DNA of 35,701 nucleotides from a virus, in the IMG/VR virus record IMGVR_UViG_3300031857_000648, positions 1 to 35,701 of that record; one strand, 5' to 3'. The notes under the pieces are model-generated. The model had not been told where the DNA came from, searched no databases, and worked only from the letters and a program-made list of their open reading frames with translations. Shown here piece after piece: positions 24,468 through 33,061 of the stretch (positions are counted from its first letter, which is position 1; each line of letters starts with the position of its first letter). The translations under genes were made by a program, and so were the position numbers.

Positions 24468-24915
24468 TAAAACAGATAATATGTATAGATGCAGTTATGA
24501 CACTGAAGAAAATCTAATACTTGACAACTTGAACAATAAGTTATTTGCTACATTTACCACATTAGAAGGACTAGATGATCTAATTTTTAAATTAAGAGAC
24601 ACCTATTCTATTATGTATAAGAAAATATTTGTTTTGCAAGTAAGCAATAACGAAGAGTATATTCTTACATATAATGTAGACCAAGGTAATGTAAATTCAA
24701 TCCCAGAAAATACTATATTAGTTCATCGTAAAAAAGAGTATAATGTATTATATACTATCAACTCATTAAATGAATTAATCAAATCACTTAATGGAGGTGT
24801 GGTAAACCCAAATTATCGAGTTGACTGGCAACACTATCGCAACACAATTCTATTAACACAACATAACGAATTAAAACAACTAAAAACCAAAATACATCAA
24901 ATAGTAAATCTATAG
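24457..24915 (+). CDS. Unknown protein coupled to the DNA polymerase gene
   Basis: 152 residues, starting inside the end of the polymerase gene (11-base overlap), so translation is probably coupled. The protein is polar with regular beta/alpha alternation (LFATFTTLEGLDDLIFKLRD, YKKIFVLQVSNNEEYILTYN) and a basic helical C-terminus (NELKQLKTKIHQIVNL). It has no recognised motif. The coupling suggests a polymerase accessory or a replication-associated factor, but that is only a contextual guess. It ends with TAG, followed by a hairpin-containing gap and a promoter for the ssDNA-binding protein. Confidence 0.6.
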   Translation: MIFNKTDNMYRCSYDTEENLILDNLNNKLFATFTTLEGLDDLIFKLRDTYSIMYKKIFVLQVSNNEEYILTYNVDQGNVNSIPENTILVHRKKEYNVLYTINSLNELIKSLNGGVVNPNYRVDWQHYRNTILLTQHNELKQLKTKIHQIVNL

Positions 24916-24953
24916 TTTGGCATTTGAGCCCTTCTTATATAATTTTATAAGAA
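24916..24953 (+). promoter_or_regulatory. Bacteroidota-type promoter and AT-rich hairpin before ssDNA-binding protein
   Basis: TTTG (24916-24919), 20-base spacer, TAATTTTA (24940-24947), the same geometry as at 23149; both begin TTTGGC. An 8-bp inverted repeat TTCTTATA/TATAAGAA (24932-24939 with 24946-24953) overlaps the -7 box and could be an operator or a weak terminator. Confidence 0.45.
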
Positions 24954-24990
24954 CAATAACTAATTAACATAACACTATATTTTAAATTTT

Positions 24991-25827
24991 ATGGATATCA
25001 ACAAAATCAAATCAAGGCTAAGTGCCTTACAACAATCCGCCTCATCAGGCAAAAAAGAAAAAATCGATTACACTAAGTATTATTGGAAACCTAAAAAAGA
25101 AGGCAAGTATCAAATTCGTTTTGTACCTTCAGTATTAGACAAACAAAATCCATTTAAAGAGATTTTTGTTCATTATGGTATTTCAAAATTCCCTATCCTT
25201 TCATTAACTAACTGGGGTGAAAAAGATCCTATTGTTGAGTTTGCTAAACAACTTCGTTCTACAAACGACAAAGAAAACTGGAAATTATCTAAAAAACTTG
25301 ATCCAAAATTAAGAGTTTATGCTCCTGTTATTGTTCGTGGTGAAGAAGATAAAGGTGTTCGTTTATGGGAGTTTGGTAAAGAGATTTATCTACAATTATT
25401 GGGTATTGCTGAGGATGAAGATTATGGTGACTACACAGATGTTAAAGATGGTCGTGATTTCACAGTAGAAGCTGTTATGGGTGATATTGGTGGTCGTCAA
25501 GGTTTAAAAACATCAATTCGTGTAAAACCAAAAACATCACCACTAAGTGATAACAAAACAGAACTAGAAAGTTGGTTAAATAATCAACCAAATGTTCTTG
25601 AATTACAACGTAAAATGGATTTTGATGCTATGAAAGAAGTTTTACAAAATTATTTAGCTCCAACAGTTGAGGAAAATGAATCATCAGAAGATGAGGATGA
25701 AACTGATTTACCTTGGGAAAAAGAAGAAACACCTAAAACTAACTACTCATTAAAAACAGCAGGCGCTGCTAAACCAAAATCAAAGGTAGATGAGTTTGAT
25801 GAATTGTTTGACGGAGAAGAAGACTAA
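24991..25827 (+). CDS. Single-stranded DNA-binding protein (T4 gp32-like)
   Basis: 278 residues. The N-terminal region INKIKSRLSALQ followed by YYWKPKKEGKYQIRFVPS and PFKEIFVHYG matches the opening of T4 gp32 (LKLDNAGNGQAVIRFLPS, PFAILVNHGF). Further on, LRVYAPVIVRGEEDKGVRLWEFGKEIY matches gp32's [27 protein letters not shown]. The Cys-rich zinc site of T4 gp32 is not seen. The C-terminus is strongly acidic (ESSEDEDETDLPWEKEE, and a final DEFDELFDGEED), the usual protein-interaction tail. It protects ssDNA and organises the recombinase and helicase encoded just downstream. Confidence 0.88.
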   Translation: MDINKIKSRLSALQQSASSGKKEKIDYTKYYWKPKKEGKYQIRFVPSVLDKQNPFKEIFVHYGISKFPILSLTNWGEKDPIVEFAKQLRSTNDKENWKLSKKLDPKLRVYAPVIVRGEEDKGVRLWEFGKEIYLQLLGIAEDEDYGDYTDVKDGRDFTVEAVMGDIGGRQGLKTSIRVKPKTSPLSDNKTELESWLNNQPNVLELQRKMDFDAMKEVLQNYLAPTVEENESSEDEDETDLPWEKEETPKTNYSLKTAGAAKPKSKVDEFDELFDGEED

Positions 25828-25838
25828 TAAATAAAGTT

Positions 25839-26921
25839 ATGGCCAAGAAAAAAACATCACTAACAGAAGCAGTATCTGGAGAGTTAAAAGCTAATTTTGA
25901 CTTAGATAAATTTAAGGAAAAGAAACTACTTAATACTACTGTAAAATTTAAAGAACAGAGATGGATACCATTTTCTGAAGCTTTACAAACATCAGTATCA
26001 CTTCCAGGCGCTCCTATAGGCCATATCACTTTATTAAGAGGACATAGTAACACAGGTAAAACAACAGCTATGCTAGAGCTAGCTATTAATGCCCAGAAAA
26101 TGGGCATTTTACCTGTGTTTATTATTACTGAAATGAAATGGTCATGGGAACACGCTAAACAAATGGGTTTTCAACTTGAAGACGTAGTAGACAAAGAAAC
26201 AGGTGAAGTAATAGACCATAAAGGATTTTTCTTATATGCTGACAGAACACAATTAGGTACAATTGAAGATGTAGCTGAATTTATAGCTGACCTATTAGAT
26301 GAACAGCGTAAAGGAAATTTACCATATGATTTATGTTTTTTCTGGGACTCAATAGGTTCAATACCATGTAAAATGAGTGTTGAAGCAAATAAAAATAATC
26401 CAATGTGGAATGCAGGTGCAATGTCACAACAGTTTGGTAATTTTATCAATCAACGTTTTCCTTTATCACGTAAAGAAAATTCACCATATACTAATTCAAT
26501 GATTGCCATTAATAAAATTTGGGTTGCTCCAGCTGAAAGTATTATGGGTCAACCTAAAATGAAAATGAAAAATGGTGAAACTATGTTTTTAGATGCTTCA
26601 GTAGTACTAACATTTGGTAACATTACTAATAGTGGTACTAGTAAATTGAAAGCACAGAAAGATGGTAAGGAAGTTGAATTTGCTGTTCGTACTAAAGTAG
26701 CTGTTGATAAAAACCATGTTACTGGTTTACAAACAAAGAGTGTAGTAGTAGCTACAATCCATGGTTTCATTAATGAAGGAGATATTAACAACTATAAAAA
26801 ACAACATTCACATGAGTGGATTGGTATTTTAGGAGCAGGTGCTAGTGAAGCTAATTTAGTTGAAGATACTTCAGAATGGAACGAAAGTAAAGATCATCCA
26901 ATTTTAATAGACGAGGAATAA
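25839..26921 (+). CDS. uvsX: RecA/UvsX-like recombinase
   Basis: 360 residues. A Walker A motif GHSNTGKTT spans 68-76. FIITEMK holds the probable catalytic Glu98, and Walker B is YDLCFFWDSIG with Asp170. The QQFGNFINQRFPLSRKENS region and the KTKVAVDKNHVTG segment fit the RecA-core DNA-binding loops as in T4 UvsX (391 residues). It would catalyse strand exchange for recombination-dependent replication and repair. The start ATG follows AGTT in the recurrent AGTTATG context, 11 bases after the gp32-like stop. Four downstream replication genes are spaced by only 5-9 bases, which makes one operon. Confidence 0.9.
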   Translation: MAKKKTSLTEAVSGELKANFDLDKFKEKKLLNTTVKFKEQRWIPFSEALQTSVSLPGAPIGHITLLRGHSNTGKTTAMLELAINAQKMGILPVFIITEMKWSWEHAKQMGFQLEDVVDKETGEVIDHKGFFLYADRTQLGTIEDVAEFIADLLDEQRKGNLPYDLCFFWDSIGSIPCKMSVEANKNNPMWNAGAMSQQFGNFINQRFPLSRKENSPYTNSMIAINKIWVAPAESIMGQPKMKMKNGETMFLDASVVLTFGNITNSGTSKLKAQKDGKEVEFAVRTKVAVDKNHVTGLQTKSVVVATIHGFINEGDINNYKKQHSHEWIGILGAGASEANLVEDTSEWNESKDHPILIDEE

Positions 26922-26926
26922 GAGTT

Positions 26927-27964
26927 ATGAGTAAAGATTTATTAAAGATCCTAGAGGGTATCTCTAAGGATGAGGTCGGACCTACCTTTAAAAAACATGA
27001 TAGAGTATTAATTATAGATGGTTTAAATCTATTTTTAAGAAATTTCGCGGTTATGAATGTAATCAATGAACAAGGAGTACATATAGGAGGTTTAGGTGGA
27101 TTTCTTAGATCTCTAGGATTTTTAATAAATCATATTAATCCTACAGAAGCATATATTATTTTTGATGGTGTAGGATCATCTACTAATCGTAAAAATCTTT
27201 TACCTGAGTATAAATCAAATCGTAACACCGGTAAATTAGTTAACTGGGAAGCATTTGATAATATAGATGATGAGGAAGATGCTAAAGTAAACCAAATATC
27301 ACGCTTAATACATTATTTAAAATGTATACCTGTTAAAGTATTATCTATGGATAAAGTAGAGGCAGATGATATTATAGCTCACTTGAGTACTCATTTAGCT
27401 AATGAATTTAACTCTAAAGTTTATATTGTATCCTCAGATAAAGATTTTTTACAGTTAGTGAACAGTAATATTACAGTCTATCGCCCAGTAGAAAAAGAAT
27501 TTTTTACACCAGATAAGGTTAAAGCTAAATTTGAAATCCCAGCTGAGAATTTTATTTTATATAAAACACTTTTAGGAGATAATTCAGATAAAATACCAGG
27601 TGTAAAAGGATTAGGACCAGGGAAATTATTTAAATTGTTTCCTGAGTTAAAAACTCATAAATTAACATTAGATGATATTTTTAAAATTTGTGAGGAAAAA
27701 TATAAAGAACATGTTATATATTCAAGAATTATTTTTGATAAAGACACTGTTCTAAAAAATTATAAACTGATGAACTTATCAAATCCAATGGTTGATGAAG
27801 TTGAACAGTTAAATATAGAAAACTTAATTAATAGTACTGCTCCAAAATTACAAGCGGACTCATTTTTAAGGATATATAATGAAGATGGTCTTAAATATAT
27901 GATTAAAGACACTTCATTTTGGTTAAGGAATACATTTAAAGTATTAAACAGTTTTAATAAATAA
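26927..27964 (+). CDS. FEN-family 5' nuclease (T4 RNase H-like)
   Basis: 345 residues. The acidic cluster of the FEN/5'-3' exonuclease fold is complete: IIDGLN (Asp31), IIFDG (Asp80), VEADDII (Glu145, Asp147, Asp148), SSDKDF (Asp171, Asp173) and GDNSDKIPG (Asp218, Asp221) followed by the helix-hairpin-helix VKGLGPGKL. A YKSNR motif after the second Asp is also typical. T4 Rnh (305 residues) has the same role, removing RNA primers and flaps. The polymerase at 23202 lacks a 5' nuclease domain, so this gene supplies the missing activity. Starts in the AGTTATG context. Confidence 0.9.
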   Translation: MSKDLLKILEGISKDEVGPTFKKHDRVLIIDGLNLFLRNFAVMNVINEQGVHIGGLGGFLRSLGFLINHINPTEAYIIFDGVGSSTNRKNLLPEYKSNRNTGKLVNWEAFDNIDDEEDAKVNQISRLIHYLKCIPVKVLSMDKVEADDIIAHLSTHLANEFNSKVYIVSSDKDFLQLVNSNITVYRPVEKEFFTPDKVKAKFEIPAENFILYKTLLGDNSDKIPGVKGLGPGKLFKLFPELKTHKLTLDDIFKICEEKYKEHVIYSRIIFDKDTVLKNYKLMNLSNPMVDEVEQLNIENLINSTAPKLQADSFLRIYNEDGLKYMIKDTSFWLRNTFKVLNSFNK

Positions 27965-27969
27965 AAGTT

Positions 27970-29319
27970 ATGACACTAGGATCAATAGAACAATACGGAT
28001 TAGGATTCCAAATAAAAGTTCTATCAGCTATTTTAACTGATAAGAAATTTTTAGTTAACATCAATGATATATTAAGCGAAGATTACTTCCAGAATTCAGC
28101 ACATAAATGGATTATAAAGGAAACATTAAAATACTTTTACAAATACCACACCACACCTACATTAGAAGTATTAAAAACTGAATTAAAAAAGATTGATAAT
28201 GAGGTTTTACAAGTAGCAGTTAAAGAACAACTACGTGAAGCATATCAGTCAGCAGATGATGATTTAGAATACATTGAAGAGGAATTTAGTAATTTTTGTA
28301 AAAACCAACAATTAAAGAAAGCGTTATTAAACAGCGTTGATTTACTTAAAGCCGGAGACTATGACTCAATTAGAGGAATGATTGATAACGCACTTAAAGC
28401 AGGTCAAGACAAAACTATAGGTCATGAGTATAATAAAGATGTTGAATCTCGTTATAGAGAAAACCATCGTACTACTGTTCCTACACCATGGAAAATTTTA
28501 AACGAGTCGCTACAAGGTGGTTTAGGTGGAGGTGACTTTGGTTTAATATTTGGTAATCCAGGTGGTGGTAAATCATGGACATTAGTAGCACTAGGTGGTT
28601 ACGCTGTGAAAATGGGTTATAATGTTATACACTACACATTAGAATTAGGTGAGGATTATGTAGGTAGAAGATATGACTCATTTTTTACAAATATATCTGT
28701 TAGTAAAATAAATGAACATAAAGATGCTGTTCAAACAGTTACTTATGATTTGCCTGGCAATTTAGTAATTAAAGAATACTCACCAGGTCAAGCCACAATT
28801 TCTACACTAGAATCGCATATAGAAAAATGTAAGAGTTTAGGATTTAAACCTGACCTAGTAATCATTGATTATGTTGATCTTCTTTCATCAAAAAGAAGAA
28901 ATGTCATAGATAAGAAACAAGAAATAGATGATATTTATATCAGCACAAAGGGACTTGCAAAACAACTTAACTTACCAGTATGGTCAGTTTCGCAAGTAAA
29001 TCGAGCAGGTGCAAAAGATAATATTATTGAAGGTGATAAAGCGGCCGGAAGCTATGACAAAATGATGGTGACCGATTTCGCTTTATCTTTGTCTCGTAAA
29101 AAGGAAGATAAAGTAAACGGAACAGGAAGATTTCATATTATGAAAAACAGATACGGAAGCGATGGTATGACATATTTTGCAACAGTAGACACATCTACAG
29201 GTCATATAGAAATTAAATCTGAATATGATGAGGAAACTCATGCTCCATCTCAAGTAAGTGATGAAGAGTTAGATAGACAAGCATTAGCTAAAAAATTTTT
29301 CGAATTAAATTCTAAGTAA
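27970..29319 (+). CDS. Replicative DnaB-family helicase (T4 gp41-like)
   Basis: 449 residues. The N-terminal domain (1-150) is helical, with a DnaB-like EQYGLGFQIKVLSAILTDKKF opening. The RecA-type core has Walker A GNPGGGKS (195-202), HYTLEL with Glu225, Walker B PDLVIIDYVDLL with Asp300, and SVSQVNRAGAKD followed by SYDKMMVTDFALSLSRKKEDK, the DnaB/gp41 motif 4 region, ending with a NRYGSDG arginine-finger-like segment. It is the hexameric 5'-3' fork helicase. A separate primase is not visible in the window and should lie elsewhere. Start in the AGTTATG context, six bases from the nuclease stop. Confidence 0.92.
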   Translation: MTLGSIEQYGLGFQIKVLSAILTDKKFLVNINDILSEDYFQNSAHKWIIKETLKYFYKYHTTPTLEVLKTELKKIDNEVLQVAVKEQLREAYQSADDDLEYIEEEFSNFCKNQQLKKALLNSVDLLKAGDYDSIRGMIDNALKAGQDKTIGHEYNKDVESRYRENHRTTVPTPWKILNESLQGGLGGGDFGLIFGNPGGGKSWTLVALGGYAVKMGYNVIHYTLELGEDYVGRRYDSFFTNISVSKINEHKDAVQTVTYDLPGNLVIKEYSPGQATISTLESHIEKCKSLGFKPDLVIIDYVDLLSSKRRNVIDKKQEIDDIYISTKGLAKQLNLPVWSVSQVNRAGAKDNIIEGDKAAGSYDKMMVTDFALSLSRKKEDKVNGTGRFHIMKNRYGSDGMTYFATVDTSTGHIEIKSEYDEETHAPSQVSDEELDRQALAKKFFELNSK

Positions 29320-29324
29320 AAATT

Positions 29325-30278
29325 ATGAATATAACAGAACCAAGACTGTGGTATAAGCCCTTTGAATATCAACAAGCATTTGATTTTTATAAAGATCAAC
29401 ACCGTGTACACTGGCTAGCAGATGAAGTCCCATTAGCATCAGATTTAAATGACTGGAAATTAAAATTAACTGAATCAGAAAAAAATCTGATTGGTAATAT
29501 TTTAAAATCATTTGCCCAAACTGAAGTACATGTTAATGATTATTGGTCAACAAAAGTATCAATATGGTTTCCAAAACCAGAGGTACAAGCAATGTCTCGT
29601 GTGTTTGCTGATTTTGAAAGTATACATGCTGAGGCTTATGCTCGATTAAATGAAGAATTAGGTTTAGATGATTTTAAAGCATTTTTAGAAGATGAAACAT
29701 CAAAAGCTAAAATTGATCGTTTAGTAGAAACACCAAGTGAATCATTAGAAGAAAGAGCATTATCACTAGCTATATTTTCAGCTTTTACTGAGGGTGTTAA
29801 TTTATTTAGTTCATTCGCTATATTGATGAGTTTTCAATTAAGAAACTTAATGAAAGGAACTGGACAAATAGTTGAATGGAGTGTTAGAGATGAATCATTA
29901 CATTCAAAAGCAGGATGTTGGTTATATAAAACTTTATTAAGTGAAAATCCAACATTAGATACTCCAGAATTAAGAAACAAAATAGTTGAAGCATGCCAAT
30001 TATCAGTACAATTAGAATTTGATTTTATTGAAAAAGCATTTGAAATGGGAGATATTGAGGGTTTAACTAAAGAACAATTAAAAAACTTTATTAAAGCAAG
30101 AGCAAATGAAAAAATGATTGAATTAGGATATAACGCTATCTATAATGATATTGATCCTAATTTATTAAAACAAATAGAATGGTTTGGACATTTAACAAGT
30201 GGTAAAACACATCAAGATTTCTTTGCAGGTCGTGTTACTAACTATTCTAAGTCAAACGGTGATTGGAGTGATTTATAA
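29325..30278 (+). CDS. nrdB: Class I ribonucleotide reductase, beta subunit
   Basis: 317 residues, somewhat shorter than E. coli NrdB (376). The metal ligands can be placed by alignment in the head: FAQTEVHVNDYW gives Glu67 at the E. coli Asp84 position, FESIHAEAY gives Glu98, His101 and the radical Tyr105, FTEGVNL gives Glu156, and RDESLHSKAG gives Glu190 and His193. The Tyr is present, so a tyrosyl-radical class I enzyme is expected, but Glu instead of Asp as first ligand is a feature shared with some other subclasses. It works with NrdA just downstream to make dNTPs for phage replication. Confidence 0.92.
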   Translation: MNITEPRLWYKPFEYQQAFDFYKDQHRVHWLADEVPLASDLNDWKLKLTESEKNLIGNILKSFAQTEVHVNDYWSTKVSIWFPKPEVQAMSRVFADFESIHAEAYARLNEELGLDDFKAFLEDETSKAKIDRLVETPSESLEERALSLAIFSAFTEGVNLFSSFAILMSFQLRNLMKGTGQIVEWSVRDESLHSKAGCWLYKTLLSENPTLDTPELRNKIVEACQLSVQLEFDFIEKAFEMGDIEGLTKEQLKNFIKARANEKMIELGYNAIYNDIDPNLLKQIEWFGHLTSGKTHQDFFAGRVTNYSKSNGDWSDL

Positions 30279-30287
30279 GAAAAAAAT

Positions 30288-32012
30288 ATGAGCATACAAG
30301 TAGATACAAGTAAATGGATTAAGGGTAAAAATTACCCAGAATGGATGGATGATATAGCTATTAGCATGATTTCAAAAGGTTATTTATTACCTGATGAAGA
30401 TGTGTTTGATGCATACAAAAGAGTAAGTAAAGCAGCATCACGAAGATTAAAACGTAAAGATTTACAACCCTTCTTTATGGAGGCGATTGTTAAAAATTGG
30501 TTATGCTTAGCATCACCAGTATTATCAAATATGGGTACAGAACGTGGAATGCCTATTTCATGTTTTGGTATTGATGTTGGAGATAGTATTGAAGGAATAG
30601 CTGAAGCAAATGCTGAGTTAATGCGTTTATCATCACAAGGTGGAGGAGTAGGTATTGGATTATCTCGTATTAGAGGACGTGGTAAAACAATTAAAGACAA
30701 CGGTATAAGTGAAGGTGTAGTACCATGGGCTAAAATATATGATTCAACAATATTAGCTACAAATCAAGGTAGTGTTCGTAGAGGAGCAGCATCAGTTAAT
30801 CTAAATATTAACCACCCAGATATTGAAGAATTTTTAATGATTCGTAGACCAAAAGGTGATGTTAATCGTCAATGTCTAAACTTACATCAATGTGTAGTTA
30901 TAGATGATGCATTTATGAATAAACTTGAAGATAGAGATCCTAAATCATTAAAAATATGGGGTGAAATTTTAAAAACTCGCCTTGAAACAGGTGAACCATA
31001 TATTATGTTTGGAGACAATATTAATAAATCTAATCCACAAGCCTATAAAAACAACAATCTTCAAGTATCTATGACAAATATTTGTACTGAGATTGCTTTA
31101 TATACTGATGAATTACACTCATTTATTTGTTGTTTATCATCATTAAATTTGGCTCGTTGGGATGAATGGAAAGATTATAAGTTTGAAAATGGAATGACTT
31201 TACCTGAGTTATCAACTTGGTTTTTAGAAGGTGTATTACAAGAATTTATTGATAGAGCTAAAAATATTAAATTCTTTGAAAACACAGTCCGTTCAGCAGT
31301 TAAAGGTAGAGCAATCGGTTTAGGTATTTTAGGATGGCATACATTTTTGCAATCAAAAGGTTTACCATTTGTAGGTATTCAAGCGAGTGCATATACAAGA
31401 ATGATATTTAGTTTTATTGAAGCAGAAGCATTAAAAGCATCTCGTGATCAAGCAATTGAATATGGTGAACCAGAATGGTGTAAAGGAACAGGTTTAAGAC
31501 ATACTCATCATCTTGCACCAGCACCAACAGTATCAAACGCTCATATATCAGGTGGAGTTTCACCTTCAATTGAACCAATACCAGCAAATGTTTATAACTT
31601 AAAAACAGCAAAAGGAGTATTTATTAAGCGTAATAAAATACTTGAAGCATTACTTGAACAAAAAGGATACAATATTGATAGTGTTTGGGATCAGATTTTA
31701 AAAGATCAAGGTTCAGTTGTTAATTTACCTGATTATATTTTAACAGATGAAGAAAAAGAAGTATTTTTAACATTTAAAGAAATTAATCAGTTAGAAATTG
31801 TTAAACAAAATGGTATAAGACAACAGTATGTTGACCAAGCGATATCTTTAAATTTAACCTTTGATCCAAATGATTCTCCAAAGTGGATTAGTCAAGTACA
31901 TAAAGAAGCTTGGAAACAAGGTATCAAAACTCTTTATTATTTAAGAACAGAATCAGTATTAAGAGGAGATAATTTACAACGTTTATCTGATTGTATTAGT
32001 TGTGAAGGTTAA
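30288..32012 (+). CDS. nrdA: Class I ribonucleotide reductase, alpha subunit without ATP cone
   Basis: 574 residues, against about 760 in E. coli. All active-site residues are seen: Cys92 in PISCFGI, the thiyl centre TNICTEI with Asn264, Cys266 and Glu268, the partner Cys in FICCLSSLN (281/282), the radical-transfer Tyr550-Tyr551 in TLYYLRTES, and the C-terminal swinging pair Cys569 and Cys572. The N-terminal ATP-cone domain (about 90 residues) is absent, so dATP feedback inhibition through that domain is not expected, as in several other phage reductases. It follows nrdB by nine bases, reversing the usual A-then-B order. Confidence 0.93.
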   Translation: MSIQVDTSKWIKGKNYPEWMDDIAISMISKGYLLPDEDVFDAYKRVSKAASRRLKRKDLQPFFMEAIVKNWLCLASPVLSNMGTERGMPISCFGIDVGDSIEGIAEANAELMRLSSQGGGVGIGLSRIRGRGKTIKDNGISEGVVPWAKIYDSTILATNQGSVRRGAASVNLNINHPDIEEFLMIRRPKGDVNRQCLNLHQCVVIDDAFMNKLEDRDPKSLKIWGEILKTRLETGEPYIMFGDNINKSNPQAYKNNNLQVSMTNICTEIALYTDELHSFICCLSSLNLARWDEWKDYKFENGMTLPELSTWFLEGVLQEFIDRAKNIKFFENTVRSAVKGRAIGLGILGWHTFLQSKGLPFVGIQASAYTRMIFSFIEAEALKASRDQAIEYGEPEWCKGTGLRHTHHLAPAPTVSNAHISGGVSPSIEPIPANVYNLKTAKGVFIKRNKILEALLEQKGYNIDSVWDQILKDQGSVVNLPDYILTDEEKEVFLTFKEINQLEIVKQNGIRQQYVDQAISLNLTFDPNDSPKWISQVHKEAWKQGIKTLYYLRTESVLRGDNLQRLSDCISCEG

Positions 32013-32023
32013 TATAATGAGTT

Positions 32024-33019
32024 ATGAAAAATAAAATTTTACCATATTTGATTTTAATATGTGCGCTGGGCCTAGGGGTCACAGCCGCATATTATAGTAT
32101 TATAGGATTGTCTATGTTATTTGCTGGTGTAGCTTTACCTGTAATAATAATGGCCTCGTTTTTAGAAGCATCTAAATTAACAATAGCTACTTTACTTCAC
32201 AATTATTGGAGTAAACTTAACACTATACTTAAAACATACTTAACAGCAGCAGTTGTTATATTATCTATAATAACATCAGCTGGTATTTATGGTTTATTAA
32301 GTTCTGGTTACCAAACTACAGCAAATAAATCTAGTGTTATAGATCAAAAAGTAAGTGCTCTTGAAACTAAAAAACAATCTTATACTCAAATTAAAGATGG
32401 TTATTTGAAAGATAAAGAATCGTTATCTAAATCAACATCTGAATTAAGATCAGCTTTATCTAAAAACACTGTATTACAATCTGTAGATAAAAAAGGTAAT
32501 ATTATTACTCGTGAGAGTAAAAATAATAGAAAAGCATTTGAACAACAACTAGTATCTTCACTTAAATCTGAAGAACAACTCACCTCTAAAATAGATGTTA
32601 TTAATGATTCTATTTTTAATTTAGAATCTCAAATACTAGAAATAAAAGCAAACAATGAATTAGCTAATGAATTAGGTCCTCTAAAATACTTATCTAATTT
32701 AACAGGCCAACCTATGGATAAGGTGATTAATTGGTTTTTAATTATTATAATGTTGGTATTTGATCCTTTAGCTATATCATTAATTGTAGCAGCCAATTTT
32801 GCTTTTAATCAAATTCAACCGCCAAAACAAGAACTTGAAATATATGAGCCTAAGTCTGAACCAGAACCTAAAATTGAACCTGAGCCCCAATCAGAACCAG
32901 AATCTCAACCTATAATTCAACAAATGAAAGAAATGCTCCAAAGACCTGACATTTCAGGTTGGAGAAAAAATCGTATTCGTGAACAATTACCTCCTGATGA
33001 TAATGTAAAAGAGTATTAA
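32024..33019 (+). CDS. Four-helix membrane protein with coiled coil and PEP repeat, unknown
   Basis: 331 residues. Hydrophobic segments at about 5-27, 28-48, 72-94 and 235-260 should span the membrane. Between the third and fourth lies a coiled-coil-like, Lys/Ser/Gln-rich stretch (about 100-215). After the last span there is a charged Pro-Glu-Pro repeat (EPKSEPEPKIEPEPQSEPES, about 275-295) and a basic-acidic end. With four spans the N- and C-termini lie on the same side, and the coiled coil on the other. Starts in the AGTTATG context in the replication/nucleotide operon. Lysis control, superinfection exclusion or membrane anchoring of replication are possible; none is shown. Codons near 32061-32090 are unusually GC-rich. 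Confidence 0.7.
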   Translation: MKNKILPYLILICALGLGVTAAYYSIIGLSMLFAGVALPVIIMASFLEASKLTIATLLHNYWSKLNTILKTYLTAAVVILSIITSAGIYGLLSSGYQTTANKSSVIDQKVSALETKKQSYTQIKDGYLKDKESLSKSTSELRSALSKNTVLQSVDKKGNIITRESKNNRKAFEQQLVSSLKSEEQLTSKIDVINDSIFNLESQILEIKANNELANELGPLKYLSNLTGQPMDKVINWFLIIIMLVFDPLAISLIVAANFAFNQIQPPKQELEIYEPKSEPEPKIEPEPQSEPESQPIIQQMKEMLQRPDISGWRKNRIREQLPPDDNVKEY

Positions 33020-33025
33020 ATGTTT

Positions 33026-33041
33026 GGCCTCCTAGGAGGCC
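33026..33041 (+). terminator. Perfect 16-bp GC palindrome, possible terminator or operator
   Basis: GGCCTCCTAGGAGGCC is a perfect palindrome seven bases after the stop of the membrane protein gene, followed by TTCATTATATTTA. The stem is strong but the T-tract is weak, so termination is plausible, not certain. It would also serve as a dimeric protein site. Confidence 0.4.
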
Positions 33042-33061
33042 TTCATTATATTTACAATGTA

